Shown: positions 33,462 through 44,500 of the stretch, piece by piece
How the letters are laid out: each line of letters opens with the position of its first letter
How positions within the stretch are numbered: the stretch's first letter is position 1
Source: Lumbricus terrestris
Lineage: Eukaryota > Annelida > Clitellata > Crassiclitellata > Lumbricidae
Assembly: GCA_949752735.1 (NCBI GenBank)
Contig: OX457041.1
Coordinates: 22,759,617-22,823,616 of the forward strand
Length of the DNA: 64,000 nt
Direction of reading: 5' to 3'
Position numbers and translations under genes: made by a program
Notes under the pieces: generated by a model
What the model was told of the DNA's origin: nothing
Database searches by the model: none
The model's input: only the letters and a program-made list of their open reading frames with translations

Positions 33462-35286
33462 CAGGGCCGGATTTGGCATGGGCTACTCGGGCTCCAGCCC
33501 ATGGGCCCCCACCACTTAGGGGCCCCCACCAGTTGAAGTTTAATTTTTTTTAAATTAAGGAATTAACCATAAGTGTATTAATTGCCACAGAATCTTAGAC
33601 CTAATCAGTGAGTGGTTTTGAATTGACCACTATCTGTACTCGTTGATATTGCTCATCAGTCACCCTGGCAGTAGGGCTTTAAGCATGGCATCCTCAACAC
33701 CTGCTGTTGACAGATTATATTTCTTTTAACTCAAGCTTTTGCCCGTTGGTGTAGACATAGGCTATACTGTCAGTGCATGTCAGAGGTGTTCTCTGGACTA
33801 GTCAGTATACGCAGCAGACAAGGAACAGATCGAGGCAGTCAGTGTCCTGAGCTCCAACCCCTCCCACGTGTATCAGGTTGCTGCAGATAGTGAGGTATTC
33901 TGTCTAACGCTGTAGCACTCCAGTGCCACGACCCAATGCCCACATCTGTAGCAGTGGACGGCGACATCTTTACTGTCATTGCTGTGCTGTCTGTCAGTAT
34001 CTTTTAGACCCCAGTCTTATATAGACTCTACCTTCATAATATGCATGGTTTATAAGGTCACAGATGGAGTTTGCAAATCATTTGACTATTATTTAATATT
34101 ATTTGAAGAGTCTAAATGATTTCAACCGACAGTCATGAACCGAAATCGGCGAATTGTAAATCGGCATGAGGGCACTATATAATAGGCATAGCGGACTAGA
34201 AGCTGTTACTCTGCTCAAGGTTTGGTTTGTTTTGTATCTAATCTTGAATTATGTAGGCCTATAGTGAAATATCAGTGATGGAGAACTCCTCAACTCTGCG
34301 AAAAAGCTTGTAGCGGCTGTGGTGACGACCTCGATGAAAGTCTTGGCAACGAGCAACGAGCAGTTCTCTTATCTTGTCAAAATGCTTAAGGACGAAATTG
34401 GAAGAGCAGGCCTTGGCATAAGTTAGTAGCAGTTCATGTGCCAAGTAGGCTACTCGAAAAAGATGTTAATTGAAAATTCATTTTCAAATGTGCAAATTAT
34501 GCTAAGAATGTACTTGTAGCTCATGGTCACAAACTGTAGTAGGCCTACTGAATGCTCGTTTTACAAGATGAAGATTATTTGAGACACATGTGAGACGTAT
34601 AACCATGGGCGGAGTTTATCAGGGGCTAGGGGGGCTAAGCCAAGAAGACCCAGATTAATTTTTTACCGTATAAATGTTATCTTTTCCCGCGCTTAGCCCC
34701 CCTCAAGAAGGCTTTAGCCCCTCTAAGAACGGAAACCAAACTCCGCTCATGCGTATACCTTGCAGTGTTGAGTATAGAGTCATATTCTTTACCAACTCTA
34801 TTTTAATCAGCTAATTGATGACTTTGCCAATAGAAAAGGGTGCAAATTCCCTAACGACCCTACTAAAATTTAGACTCAACTGTAGACCTAACCGAGCTAT
34901 TTAACTGCATACAACTGCTTTATTTTGGAGGTCTCACATGTCACTATTTCTACTTTCTTTCTTTATCTCATTGCCTTATTAAAAACTGGACAAGAAGCTG
35001 CTTAACTTTTATCCTTTATCTTTGCATTTGAGAATTGATTTAGACACTTTATCTATAAGCAAATGATCTTTTCAATTTGTCTTCATTTATGTATTTAAAA
35101 ATTATTGACCATAAGTCAACAATTTAAACATTGCTTTTAGCATTGTTTATCTGTAACATGTTATGGTCGTATACGTGTGGGTTTGTTCCTGTCCGATACT
35201 GTGCATCAAAAGCAACATATCCATTGCAGAAAAGGGCCCACCACAACGGGCGCCCATGGGCCCCCACCACCCTAAATCCGGCCCTG
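33462..35286. mobile_element. hAT element inserted in a LINE, target duplication GCTCTCTG
   Basis: Termini CAGGGCCGGATTT and AAATCCGGCCCTG are exact 13-bp inverted repeats. Octamer GCTCTCTG is identical at 33454-33461 and 35287-35294. Sub-terminal GGGCCCCCACCA repeats on both sides. No transposase motif found in 1.8 kb. Holds the small MITE 34604-34751. Confidence 0.93.
34604..34751. mobile_element. hAT-type MITE (CATGGGCGGAG type), nested
   Basis: Ends CATGGGCGGAGTTT and AAACTCCGCTCATG. Flanks CGTATAAC and CGTATACC match 7 of 8. Internal GGGGCTAGGGGGGCTAAGCC. Same family as 59590-59769. Confidence 0.88.
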
Positions 35287-35860
35287 GCTCTCTGTCTTCC
35301 TCTTCCGCTTCCACCTTGGTTCATGCCTTTATTGCTAATCGATTGGACTAGGCCTACTGCTCTTCTCTCTACTTTGGTCTTCCTCAGGTTCGTCTGCGTT
35401 GTTTGGAGGGGGTCCTGCGGGCAGCTGCTCGCCTGGTGGGTGGTGTCCCTAAGTTTGGCCACATCTCTGATTACATTCGTGATGTCTTACATTGGCTTCC
35501 AGTTCAGTCACGCATCCACTTCAGGGTTGCTTCTTTTGCTTGGCGCTGTGTCTTGGGCACAGCACCACCTTATCTCTGTGAGTTATTCACTTTGACCTCT
35601 ACTACTGTAGGTCGCCGATCTCTGCGCTCGGCCACTAGAGGTGACTTTATGGTTCCTTACGCCCGCACTGCCACTAGGCAGAGCAGGGCATTCTCGGTCA
35701 TTGGCCCTTCCGTTTGGAATGACCTTCCCTGTAACCTGCGTTCCCACCCTCGGAACACGTCGGGCTCATTCTATGGATTGCTTAAGACTTTTCTTTTTGA
35801 CCGGGCTTGGGTCGGGAGCGCCTCTGAGTAGAGTCCTTGAAGGGGCGCTATATAAATTGC

Positions 35861-36002
<142 letters not shown>

Positions 36003-36632
36003 TGTTATTATTTTATAATGTGTTCCGAGTCAGCAGTTTGCCAAGCATTCATCAGAATCTGATGGCGACGTGACTAATAATTCAACAATAGAACGGTACG
36101 TCGGTACTATTGAAGCAGTATATAGCTCTCTTTAACACCATCTTGGGTATGAGATTAATTTTGTAGCAGTAGTCTATAGGCTTACTCTAGCAGTAGGCCT
36201 AATATCGGTTACCTGACAGATTTTTGTCTAGGCCCTTTTTGACCTTAGCTTTTTTGAAACAATCACTGCACATTTTATGAGGAACATGGCAAAGGCCGAC
36301 AAACATTGATAATAACTGTAGTCTGTATAGGCTATGAAGAATTAGGCCTATTATAGCATAAGAAACATTCAGGCCTAGGCCTACATGTAAAGAAATGGCA
36401 CAGTCTGGATGGGCTGTAGACATGCAGAAGGTCTTCATTAGAGGGACAACCAAGAGACCACGGGTCAAAGAAGAAAGAAATGACTAGATATAGGCTAAAG
36501 AGCAGAAACTGGAATAGATCCATTAATATACCGGTAGTCTTAATCTTAATCTTAATTCTTAATAAATCATTTTTGTAGCTCTTATTTGCACAGTTGCACT
36601 TTCTCCAGTTTTCGATCGATGTCCTGTTTCAG

Positions 36633-36955
36633 GTGTTTGTTTGTATGTGCACTTGTTATAGCGCCCCTTCAAGCACTCTACTCAGAGGCGCTCCCGAATG
36701 CAGGCCTGCACTGTTTTAAAGGAATTTTTAGAACTGCACATCCTCTTCTCTCCTTTCTCATCCTCCATGGTAGGCTAAATTACTCCCAATCTGAGGAAAA
36801 TGACCTATTTTTAATAGTTTTAACTGCACGGAACGTGACGGAAGTGCTCCTACAACTGCACGAATCCATTTAGAACTGCACATTTTGTGTAGAACGGCAC
36901 GTTAAAAAAGCCCTGCCCGAATGCAGAGCGGACATGCACTGTGTGGACTTCATGC
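36633..36955 (-). mobile_element. SINE copy interrupted by a MITE
   Basis: 36633-36700 reads TGTTTGTATGTGCACTTGTT, ATAGCGCCCCTTCAAGC and CAGAGGCGCTCCCGAATG (SINE 3' tail, minus strand). After the MITE at 36701-36915 the SINE body resumes with GCAGAGCGGACATGCACTG before decaying. Confidence 0.75.
36701..36915. mobile_element. hAT-type MITE with target duplication CCCGAATG
   Basis: Begins CAGGCCTGCACTG and ends AAAAAAGCCCTG. Identical octamer CCCGAATG at 36693-36700 and 36916-36923. Repeated AACTGCAC words. A second copy is at 49876-50043. Carries AATGACCTATTTTTAATAG, a variant of the shared core. Confidence 0.88.
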
Positions 36956-37302
36956 ATGCCATGGATGGATGCGCAGTATATACCCCAACTGTGCATGGTC
37001 AGTGTTTACTTTAAACTAGTCCCTCTGCTTTGGAGGGGACGAATTCAGGTTTCTGGGGTGGATGGGGGGGGGGCCAAATCCCGCAAACGAGCGCTTGCAA
37101 TGGCGGATGGCACGGTGGCACCCGCTGATTTTGTGTAGGCCTACTAGACTAATATCGGTTGTAAATATTCGATGACTCCCTTCTTTGGTGTTTCGTCTAT
37201 TTCTTTAGGTGGATAAATAGATCTAACACTGTAATCAAATTGTAGTAGGCAGATATGATAATTTATATCACGGTTTATTGTAACCGATCAAATCATGTAC
37301 TG

Positions 37303-38484
37303 CAGTGGTCACCAACCTTTCTTCTGTTAGGAGCCGCATTGCCAATTTTGGCAACTTTTGGGAGCCGCCATGGTTTTAGGAAATTTTGAATCACAATAAA
37401 TAGGCCTATACTATTAAGTAATTTCTGCATGGCATCATTAGCTGCCAGTGTTAATCATAATCATATATTATATTTTCTTAGATATATTAGATATGTTATG
37501 AATCATAAATAAGAAAATATATAAATCAGAATTAATAAAAAAAATATAGGACCTATATGTAAGAAAATAAACCAATTCATAGACTTGTCCATTTATTGAT
37601 CTTTATGTCATTGTCGTGAACTATAGTGATAAATCTGGTTCTGCATATTGCCAACTAAAGATGCATATTGTGGTTCATATTAAACTGGAAACAGCATTTT
37701 CTTAGTTGAACCAGGAAATTATTGGTTGTTATCCTGTTCCATAGCATTGATTTATGAATGTTCATTACTGAAAAGGTTTGCTCGCATAAATAAGTTGGTC
37801 TGAAAAATGAAGCAACTTTACTAGCTATATAGCATGCAAGAAACAGGATAATTTTGTGTATTGACTAACTTCCAGAAGTCACAAAGTCAGAGAAGGTCTG
37901 CATGTGGACTCTGTGACATCAGATCTATGTCACTGTTTGAGTTCAATATTTTCTTGTAGGTCAATAATTTCAAGTTCAAAGCTTATGTATGTCAAACTGC
38001 ATTGAACAGCTGTGTTTGAGATCATCTCAGGTTCAGCACTGAAGGGGCCTTGATGAGAAACTGGGGCAGAGATTCTGATTTCGAGAAATCTGCAAACCTT
38101 TCTTGGAACTCTTTATAAAGGTCACCAAGGAAATAGGACAACCGAAGTGAAGCCTGTGCAGAATCTTCTTTTGCTTCACCTGCAGTCTAAGACGCTGGTA
38201 GATCAGAGGCCATTTTCAAGTTGCCAAGTTCGGAAAATATTTCATATCATTTCCAGCTAATGCTGATTGGAATTAAGTTCAATTTCTTCATAAATGCCAT
38301 TGTAAATGAGCTGTAGAGATCAGTTACAAAATGCGAACCTTGCAGAATTTTGAGCTCAAGTAACGCGGAAATCTTTTCAGCGATTTTTGGTTAAAAAATT
38401 CATTATTTGGATAGGTCTGGCGAGCCGCCACAGAACTCTTCAAGAGCCGCATGTGGCTCGCGAGCCGCGGGTTGGTGACCACTG
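37303..38484 (-). mobile_element. hAT element remnant, target duplication ATGTACTG
   Basis: Termini CAGTGGTCACCAACC and GGTTGGTGACCACTG are exact 15-bp inverted repeats, flanked by identical ATGTACTG at 37295-37302 and 38485-38492. On the minus strand about 37690-37800 reads CEQTFSVMNIHKSMLWNRIT, the hAT C-terminal dimerisation motif, with further decayed coding sequence upstream. A dead but once coding element. Confidence 0.92.
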
Positions 38485-38765
38485 ATGTACTGGTAGGCCT
38501 ATATTATAAAGTATACGCTATAATAGGGGCTATATACAGTTGCAATGTATAGACCTATAGATAAAAACAACAGCAGCAGCCACATTTTTCTGGGAATGCC
38601 ATTCATGGAAGTGACACACCTCTGGAGATGCCTATAACAAGTGTGCACTTTCAACATTGTCTGGATTTCTGACGTCATCGGGCCAGTCCGATTCAACAAT
38701 TTTCATAACCCCTAGCTCTATATTGGGCGATCTGTGAGTGAAGTATGTGGCCTATGTATAGCCTA

Positions 38766-38980
38766 CTTGTTATATAGCGCCCCTCCAAAAATATCTACTC
38801 AGAAGCGCTCCCGACCACAGCGCGCGGACACTGAATCGGTGTTTCATGCAGAAGTGCCGAGTGAAGGACTTGGCCAAGGTCTGTATACGCGGCGGCTTGA
38901 GGCGGATTCGAACCTCAACCCTCCGGCTGCAAGACAACGAACATTCTCATGCACTAGCTAGGCTTACACCACCGCGCCCA
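38766..38980 (-). mobile_element. tRNA-derived SINE, near full-length copy
   Basis: On the minus strand: TGGGCGCGGTGGTGTAAGCC head, B box GGTTCGAATCC near 38910, AGTCCTTCACTCGGCACTTC, tail GTCGGGAGCGCTTCTGAGTA and GGGGCGCTATATAACAAG. Confidence 0.82.
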
Positions 38981-39218
38981 ACTTATCTTGACCGTTGTCA
39001 GAATTAAATAGACCTATATAATATATAGTCCACAATTACGCATCCCACAACAGTTAATCTCCTTGCCTCTCTATCCCTCGCCACAATTGCAGACTGCACT
39101 GCATGATTATCTTCCAACTTCTTCGGCGCAATGTTCTTGCCTCGAGCAAACGGCGTTAAGGTATAGGTCTAATCTGCGTTCGGAACTTCGGACCCCAATT
39201 AGAACGTATTTATTTAGA

Positions 39219-39405
39219 TCTCCTCCTCCTCGTCCTCCTCGTCCTCGTCCTCCTCCTCCTCCTCCTACTTCTTTCCTTGTCCTCCTCCTCCTTCATCTCC
39301 TTCTCCTCCATCTCCTCCTACTTCTCCATATCCTCCGCCTCTTCCTCCATATCTTCCTCCTCCATATTATCCTCCTCCTCCTCTCCTTTTTATTCTTGTT
39401 CTCAT
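39219..39405. repeat. (CTC)n-rich polypyrimidine tract
   Basis: Imperfect TCC/CTT triplets on the plus strand, able to form triplex DNA. A short (GTCC)n run follows at 39724-39756. 39406-40355 otherwise shows no gene and would include the promoter of the NK3 gene. Confidence 0.85.
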
Positions 39406-40355
39406 CATAGCCTAGTAACTCTCCACTCTGCTTCTTGGCACTGATCAATCGTTCATTCAAGAGGGCGGACCCTCGTGAAGTCCAGCCTACACCGGAAACG
39501 TCACCGAAAAGTCATTGGCTATAATACAGACACGAGGAGTTTCTGATTCGCTCGTACACCTGTCAATAATCTGTCTTTCAACTGTATACGGTCGTAGATT
39601 CTGCTGCAGGTGAGGAGGCGGTGGAGGAGAGTAAAAGCATCTTTGTTCAACGCTAAGAGAGGGCGTCGCTTTGCCTTCTGGGGCCAAAGTGAGACATGAC
39701 CACAACGTCGTTTGTTTGTCTTCAGTCCGTCCGTCCGTCCGTCCGTCCATCCATCCTTCTCTTCCATAACATCGTTTAGGCATATATTAATAGGCTTGTA
39801 TTGTAGGTTATGCGAAGTTGCCGGGAAGGACTCGATGCAGGATGAATTACGAAGGACTCGTGTATTAAAATAAACCGTTCTCTGCAGAGATAATAATTAT
39901 GTTCGCAATGGCATAATGATAATGGTCAATAAGCCATCGAAATGAACTGTGATGAGTTCATGGATGTGTAGTGATGTGAAGTATACATGCTTCATTAATA
40001 TTATTATTAACACTCGATTAAATAGGCATGCTGCTGGTGGAGTGCATGGTCAACCTATGCTATACATATGCAGCTGCTGCATTTGTAGGCTATATACGAG
40101 CCGCATATGTTTGGAGCTAAAAGACGATGAACTTTTTTTAAACTGACCGACTTCTATATATTATGTGGAATCAATTACAGACCGATTCTCTCTCTATCCG
40201 CTGCACACGCATACATGGGGGCGGGGGTGGCACGTGAAATGAAACATGAAATGGCTACAACATAGGTCTATAATGCGTATGAATGATGACGTCTAAAGTG
40301 GACCAGTTGCACATTGAGAACTTAATTGCAAGAGAGAGGAATTCGTGTTGAGAGG

Positions 40356-42494
40356 ATGGAGAAGCGGAAGAAGATCTTCTCAATTGAATCGATTCTTCGT
40401 CTGGACGACAAACAATCAATCATCGGAAGAAATTGGAATCCAATCAAGACGAATGAAGTTGCACAGCTGGAAAGTGATGAGGACCAACAGATGAGTTCAA
40501 AGCCTAATTGCTCTGATCGCACGTTCATGCATGGCAACACAGGGAAGCACTGCAGTCAATCCTGTTGCTGCTGCTGCTGCGTATTTTCAGATCTGTCTCC
40601 ATTGGTCGAGGTCAGTCATGCGTATCGGATGCTACAGTCGCCATCGCTCACTTCGACGCGCTCCTATCTTGACTTCACTGGCTGCAGCAGATCAGGTACT
40701 TCCCACATGGTTCCCATCCATCCATGGCTTAGTAACAGCATCCCATCCGGAGTGCCATCACATGACTCTCTTCCGTCGCCGCCGATGAATGCATTCATCC
40801 GTCCGATGTCCATGCATTGTCTCATCAATTCATCGAAGATGCACGCGTCCCATTGCATCGCCTGTTGCCGCAGCAGTGATAACCGCATCATCACCAACAG
40901 CAGCAGCAGCAGCAGCAGCAACCACAGCATCAGCGATCTGATCTCATCTGCGAAGGTCGACATCACTTATCAGTCACCTGATGCAGCAACAGAGACGGAG
41001 AAAGATGGAGACGAGGATGCTGGGAGGGAAAGAGACGTACAAGGTCAGAGGTCAGAGGGCAGTAGGATGGTAAGAGGAGATGAGATGATGATGATGAAGA
41101 CCAGTTTCCATGACAACCCATCTCTATTAACACATCAGTCGCAGCAACTGCACGATAGGAATGACGATGTCAGTGCAGGTGATGACATTGGATGCATGAC
41201 GTCATATGCAGACGATGATGCTGAAGGTCATTCACCGACTGCAGATGATGAAGGGATGATGAGGCAGAGTCAGTCATCCGTCAAACATCTTCAAACACAG
41301 TCGACCAACAGCGAAAACTGGTCCAAACGCCAAGGTAAGAAATATACCATGGCGCCATATAAATTGTTAATATACACCATGCATTCTTATACAGATGCTA
41401 TCTTTGTCGTATACATTGCAATCAGTGATGGGCATTTAATTAATTAGTTTTTAGCCATTTCCAATTAATAAGTTGCCTAATTTTATTTATTCTATATATA
41501 TATATATGTTCTATTATAATATATATTTATATATGATTATATATATATATATATAATCAATTTATGTATATGTATGATTCTAGTTATATAAGCTGCATGC
41601 ATAAACTTTTTGGCGGGAAATAATCGGTATATTCTACCGTTCTACGAAATTTTCGACCAAACGACTAAAAAAGTCACCAGAATTTTCCGCAAAAAATTTC
41701 CCGAGCAGGGCCTTCCCATTTCTTAATCAGACCCTGCAGCATGAGACAGACAATGCCAGACACAATGTGTACAACTGATGCAGCTGTTGATGCCTTAAAT
41801 TTGTGCAGAAGAAATTCCGGAGAAGAATACGAAGACCGGAGTGATGGTGCTGAGCAACGAAGTAACTGATGCGTGTCGTCTGCAGCGGCAGCAACAGTTC
41901 ATCCTGCCTCCGCAACCGCAGCAGCATCATCCGCAACAGTCGGAGCATGCTGCAGGTGAAAGGAAGAAGCGAAAGCGATCACGTGCCGCGTTCTCGCACT
42001 CGCAGGTCATTCATCTGGAACGGTGCTTCAGCCAGCATCGCTATCTGTCTGGGTGCGACCGAGCGGAACTCGCCAAAGCGTTGAACCTCAGCGAAACTCA
42101 AGTGAAGATCTGGTTCCAAAACAGGCGCTACAAAACGAAACGGAAGCTGCGACCTCACGCGATGACCCTGCGTGACCTTGCAGGGTCTGAAGGTCATCGG
42201 ATGGCACATGAATCCGGCTTTCCTGCAGGTGTCCCTTGTCTCCATCCTATGCAGGACAATCATCACTCTGGTGCTGCTGCTGCTGTTGGTGCTGGTGTCA
42301 GTGGTGTGTTCATGCTTCAGACGATGATGAGCAGCGACATCTACAGTGATGCTTGCCGACGAATGCAGCGTAACCATGGCGACGACGTTCACTGGCCAAT
42401 CGCAGCGACGCATGCAGTTAGCGCCATGGCAACCGTTCCTGCAGCAGCAGCAGCAGCATGCAGAACCATGCAAGTCATGCATCGATGGTCTTGA
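40356..42494 (+). CDS. NKX3: NK3-class (bagpipe/Nkx3) homeobox transcription factor
   Basis: Two exons, 40356-41334 and 41809-42494, 554 residues; donor CAAG|GTAAGA (phase 1) and acceptor TTTGTGCAG keep the frame. The ATG at 40356 gives [16 protein letters not shown], which places the TN/eh1 motif (F.I.SIL, Groucho-binding repression motif of NK proteins) at the N-terminus as expected. A Cys run (residues about 73-80), a Ser run and an acidic stretch follow. The homeodomain (41970-42149) reads [34 protein letters not shown] and [16 protein letters not shown]. Tyrosine at homeodomain position 54 marks the NK class, and SRAAFSH.QV..LE with YLSG..RA.LA is the NK3 signature. Family role: nuclear repressor in visceral mesoderm and skeletal patterning. 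The protein is longer than vertebrate NKX3 proteins because of low-complexity regions. Confidence 0.93.
41605..41712. mobile_element. MITE fragment in the NK3 intron
   Basis: Contains TTTTTGGCGGGAAATAATCGG and CGACTAAAAAAGTCACCAG, a decayed shared core. No intact ends. It sits about 100 bp before the homeobox exon; TA-rich simple sequence precedes it at 41490-41570. Confidence 0.6.
41970..42149 (+). other. Homeobox (60 codons)
   Basis: Helix 3 contains [12 protein letters not shown] with W48, F49, N51 and Y54 in the right positions counted from RKRSRAAF. All 60 positions are present with no gap. Confidence 0.97.
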
Positions 42495-42640
42495 ATGGCA
42501 TCTTATAATATAAGTCTATTGCCATCGCAAATGCTGCTCATTATGCATGCATGGACGCGTGTATACCATTCATGCCAGTCGAATATGCTAAACATGCACC
42601 TCTGCATGCGTGCATGCATGGGTGCACGATGCATCAATTG

Positions 42641-42645
<5 letters not shown>

Positions 42646-42716
<71 letters not shown>
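42646..42716. repeat. (TA)n microsatellite 150 bp after the NK3 stop codon
   Basis: About 35 TA units, within the likely 3' UTR. Confidence 0.95.
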
Positions 42717-42719
<3 letters not shown>

Positions 42720-42937
42720 TCTATCATCCGTGTTATTATACTTAAAAGCTAAACCTATTTATATATGTTTTGATCTGTGTTGTGTAATTTATTCTGTCGG
42801 TATATATATGATTTTGTTGTGATAATTAATTTATTGTGGCGTCTGTGCATTAGGCCTACATAGTTTGTGTTAAGAGGAGCATCATGAATGCGGTATTGCC
42901 TCGGTATATATGTTGCAGAAAGATTAACCCTGCAGAG

Positions 42938-42939
<2 letters not shown>

Positions 42940-43003
<64 letters not shown>

Positions 43004-43192
43004 AATGGCAATATAATATATTACCATATATATACATATATTATGAGCTGCATGCATGGGCGCGCGCGCACTCACACCCACACCCACACACACCCACACG
43101 CACACACATCCACACCCACACACACACACACACACACCCATGGCACATCCACACCCACACACACACGCACGCACACACACACACACACACAC
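42940..43192. repeat. (TA)n then imperfect (CA)n microsatellites
   Basis: TA array 42940-43000; ACAC/CCAC array 43072-43192. Long open frames reading THTHTH or CVCVCV here are artefacts. Confidence 0.93.
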
Positions 43193-43592
43193 TGCGGGCC
43201 CCCATACAAAATATATATGCAGAATTGCAGACTATAAATCAGTGCTGTCCAACGTGCGGCCCGCGGGCCGCATGCGGCCCGCGAGGGGATTTCAAGTGGC
43301 CCGCCCAGTCTCACTAAATTCGTGCACTTTGTGTAAAATGAAGTACAGGAATTATTGGTCGACTTGAGCGTATATAAATTTTTATTGACTTTCTGGCAGT
43401 CGCCGATTTGGAATGCTACCAGGAAGGCCAGTTAGACTATATAAAAGGCTCTCCCTTCTTTCTTTTCCTGGGGTTAGGTTCCCGTAGTCTATCCGGAGAT
43501 TAAAATACGACTTCTGGTTTTAACAACTCTTATTACTCTACTCAACTAAACGGACCTCGCAAATCCTCGCAACCGTTCACTTCTAGTCAGTC

Positions 43593-43739
43593 CAGGGTAA
43601 GAATTGCTGGGGGGTTGGGGGGGTTTCGACCCCCCCAGTCTTTCTTAGAGCCCCATGTTAAAGTATGTTTTTTACACCCCAATTCCAAGTGGATAATGGT
43701 CCAACCCCCCCCAGTTATTTTTCCACAATTCTCACACTG
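43593..43739. mobile_element. hAT-type MITE nested in the hAT element, target duplication AGTCAGTC
   Basis: Ends CAGGGTAAGAATTG and CAATTCTCACACTG (mostly complementary). Octamer AGTCAGTC at 43585-43592 and 43740-43747. Central GGGGGG/CCCCCC palindrome. Confidence 0.88.
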
Positions 43740-44027
43740 AGTCAGTCCCTGAGATGTGTAGGCTATAGAGTTTGGCTACAACAACGTCTGCAAGTGACTG
43801 CGACCAATCCTTCAAGAGATAGTCGAGATCTAGTTATAGGCCTAAGGATTAGAAAGAAACAGTCGATAAGAGATCCAGGGCCGACGACTGGCGATGTCTT
43901 GGCTCCCTCTGGTCCAATTGCTATGATTGCTAGCTATAGCTCCCTAGACCAGGACTCTGGCATCGACGATTTTTTTATGAAAGCCATAGCAGTAGGATGG
44001 AAATTCGCCCCGTCATAAAGTGGATCT

Positions 44028-44225
44028 TGTTAAGAAACGAAGCGGATCACTTGGTAAACGATAAGATTTTAATAAGATTAATCGCCATGATCTAGAACTG
44101 AAACTAGCTGTCCTTCAGCCATTACCGGAAAAGGAAGAACTGAACTCGAGAAAGAAGAACTGACGACTACATAATGTTAGGATAATCATAGTCGTTATAT
44201 AGCGCTAGATCTATAAAGTCCAACA
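44028..44225 (-). repeat. 3' LTR of the copia element
   Basis: TG...CA ended, 198 bp, no difference seen from 47675-47872. The polypurine tract (plus-strand CCCCTCCTT) adjoins at 44226-44234. Confidence 0.95.
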
Positions 44226-44500
44226 CCCCTCCTTAACGACTACTTTACCATAACATCATAACAAATAAACTGTTCCCTCAATTTAGCCCAATTTCACTAG
44301 TAAACTTCCTAGTTTTAACTGCTTCCAAAGGCTTAGCTAAGAGATCAGCTATCATGTGTTCACTAGAACAATACTGAATGTCTAGTTCCTTCTTTCTGTA
44401 CATTTCTCGTACGAAATGATATTTAGTTCCGATATGTTTTGTTCTGTAACTGTTTCAAAACACCCGGATCTTCATGACCATAGTTTTATTCATAAGTTCT

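Larger units (their letters stand above)
33405..35860 (+). pseudogene. LINE 3' portion, split by a hAT element
   Basis: The reverse transcriptase C-terminus resumes at 35287 (SASTLVHAFIANRLD, then VLRAAARLVGGVPKFGHISD, VLHWLPVQSRIHFRV, GRRSLRSATRGDFMVP and LLKTFLFDRAW) with one or two frameshifts. Its upstream piece is 33405-33461. The tail GTCGGGAGCGCCTCTGAGTA, TCCTTGAAGGGGCGCTATAT is the best LINE version of the shared LINE/SINE 3' end and runs into a (GATA)n array. Non-functional. Confidence 0.85.

Noticed and set aside
39063..39410. Plus-strand ORF with a Leu/Pro-rich C-terminus
   Set aside because: Second half is the CTC polypyrimidine tract; no recognisable domain in the first half.
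41979..42482. 167-codon minus-strand ORF opposite the homeobox exon
   Set aside because: Antisense of the NK3 coding exon with Cys and Ser runs mirrored from CAG repeats.
42884..43367. THTHTH / CVCVCV ORFs on both strands
   Set aside because: Produced by the CA microsatellite.
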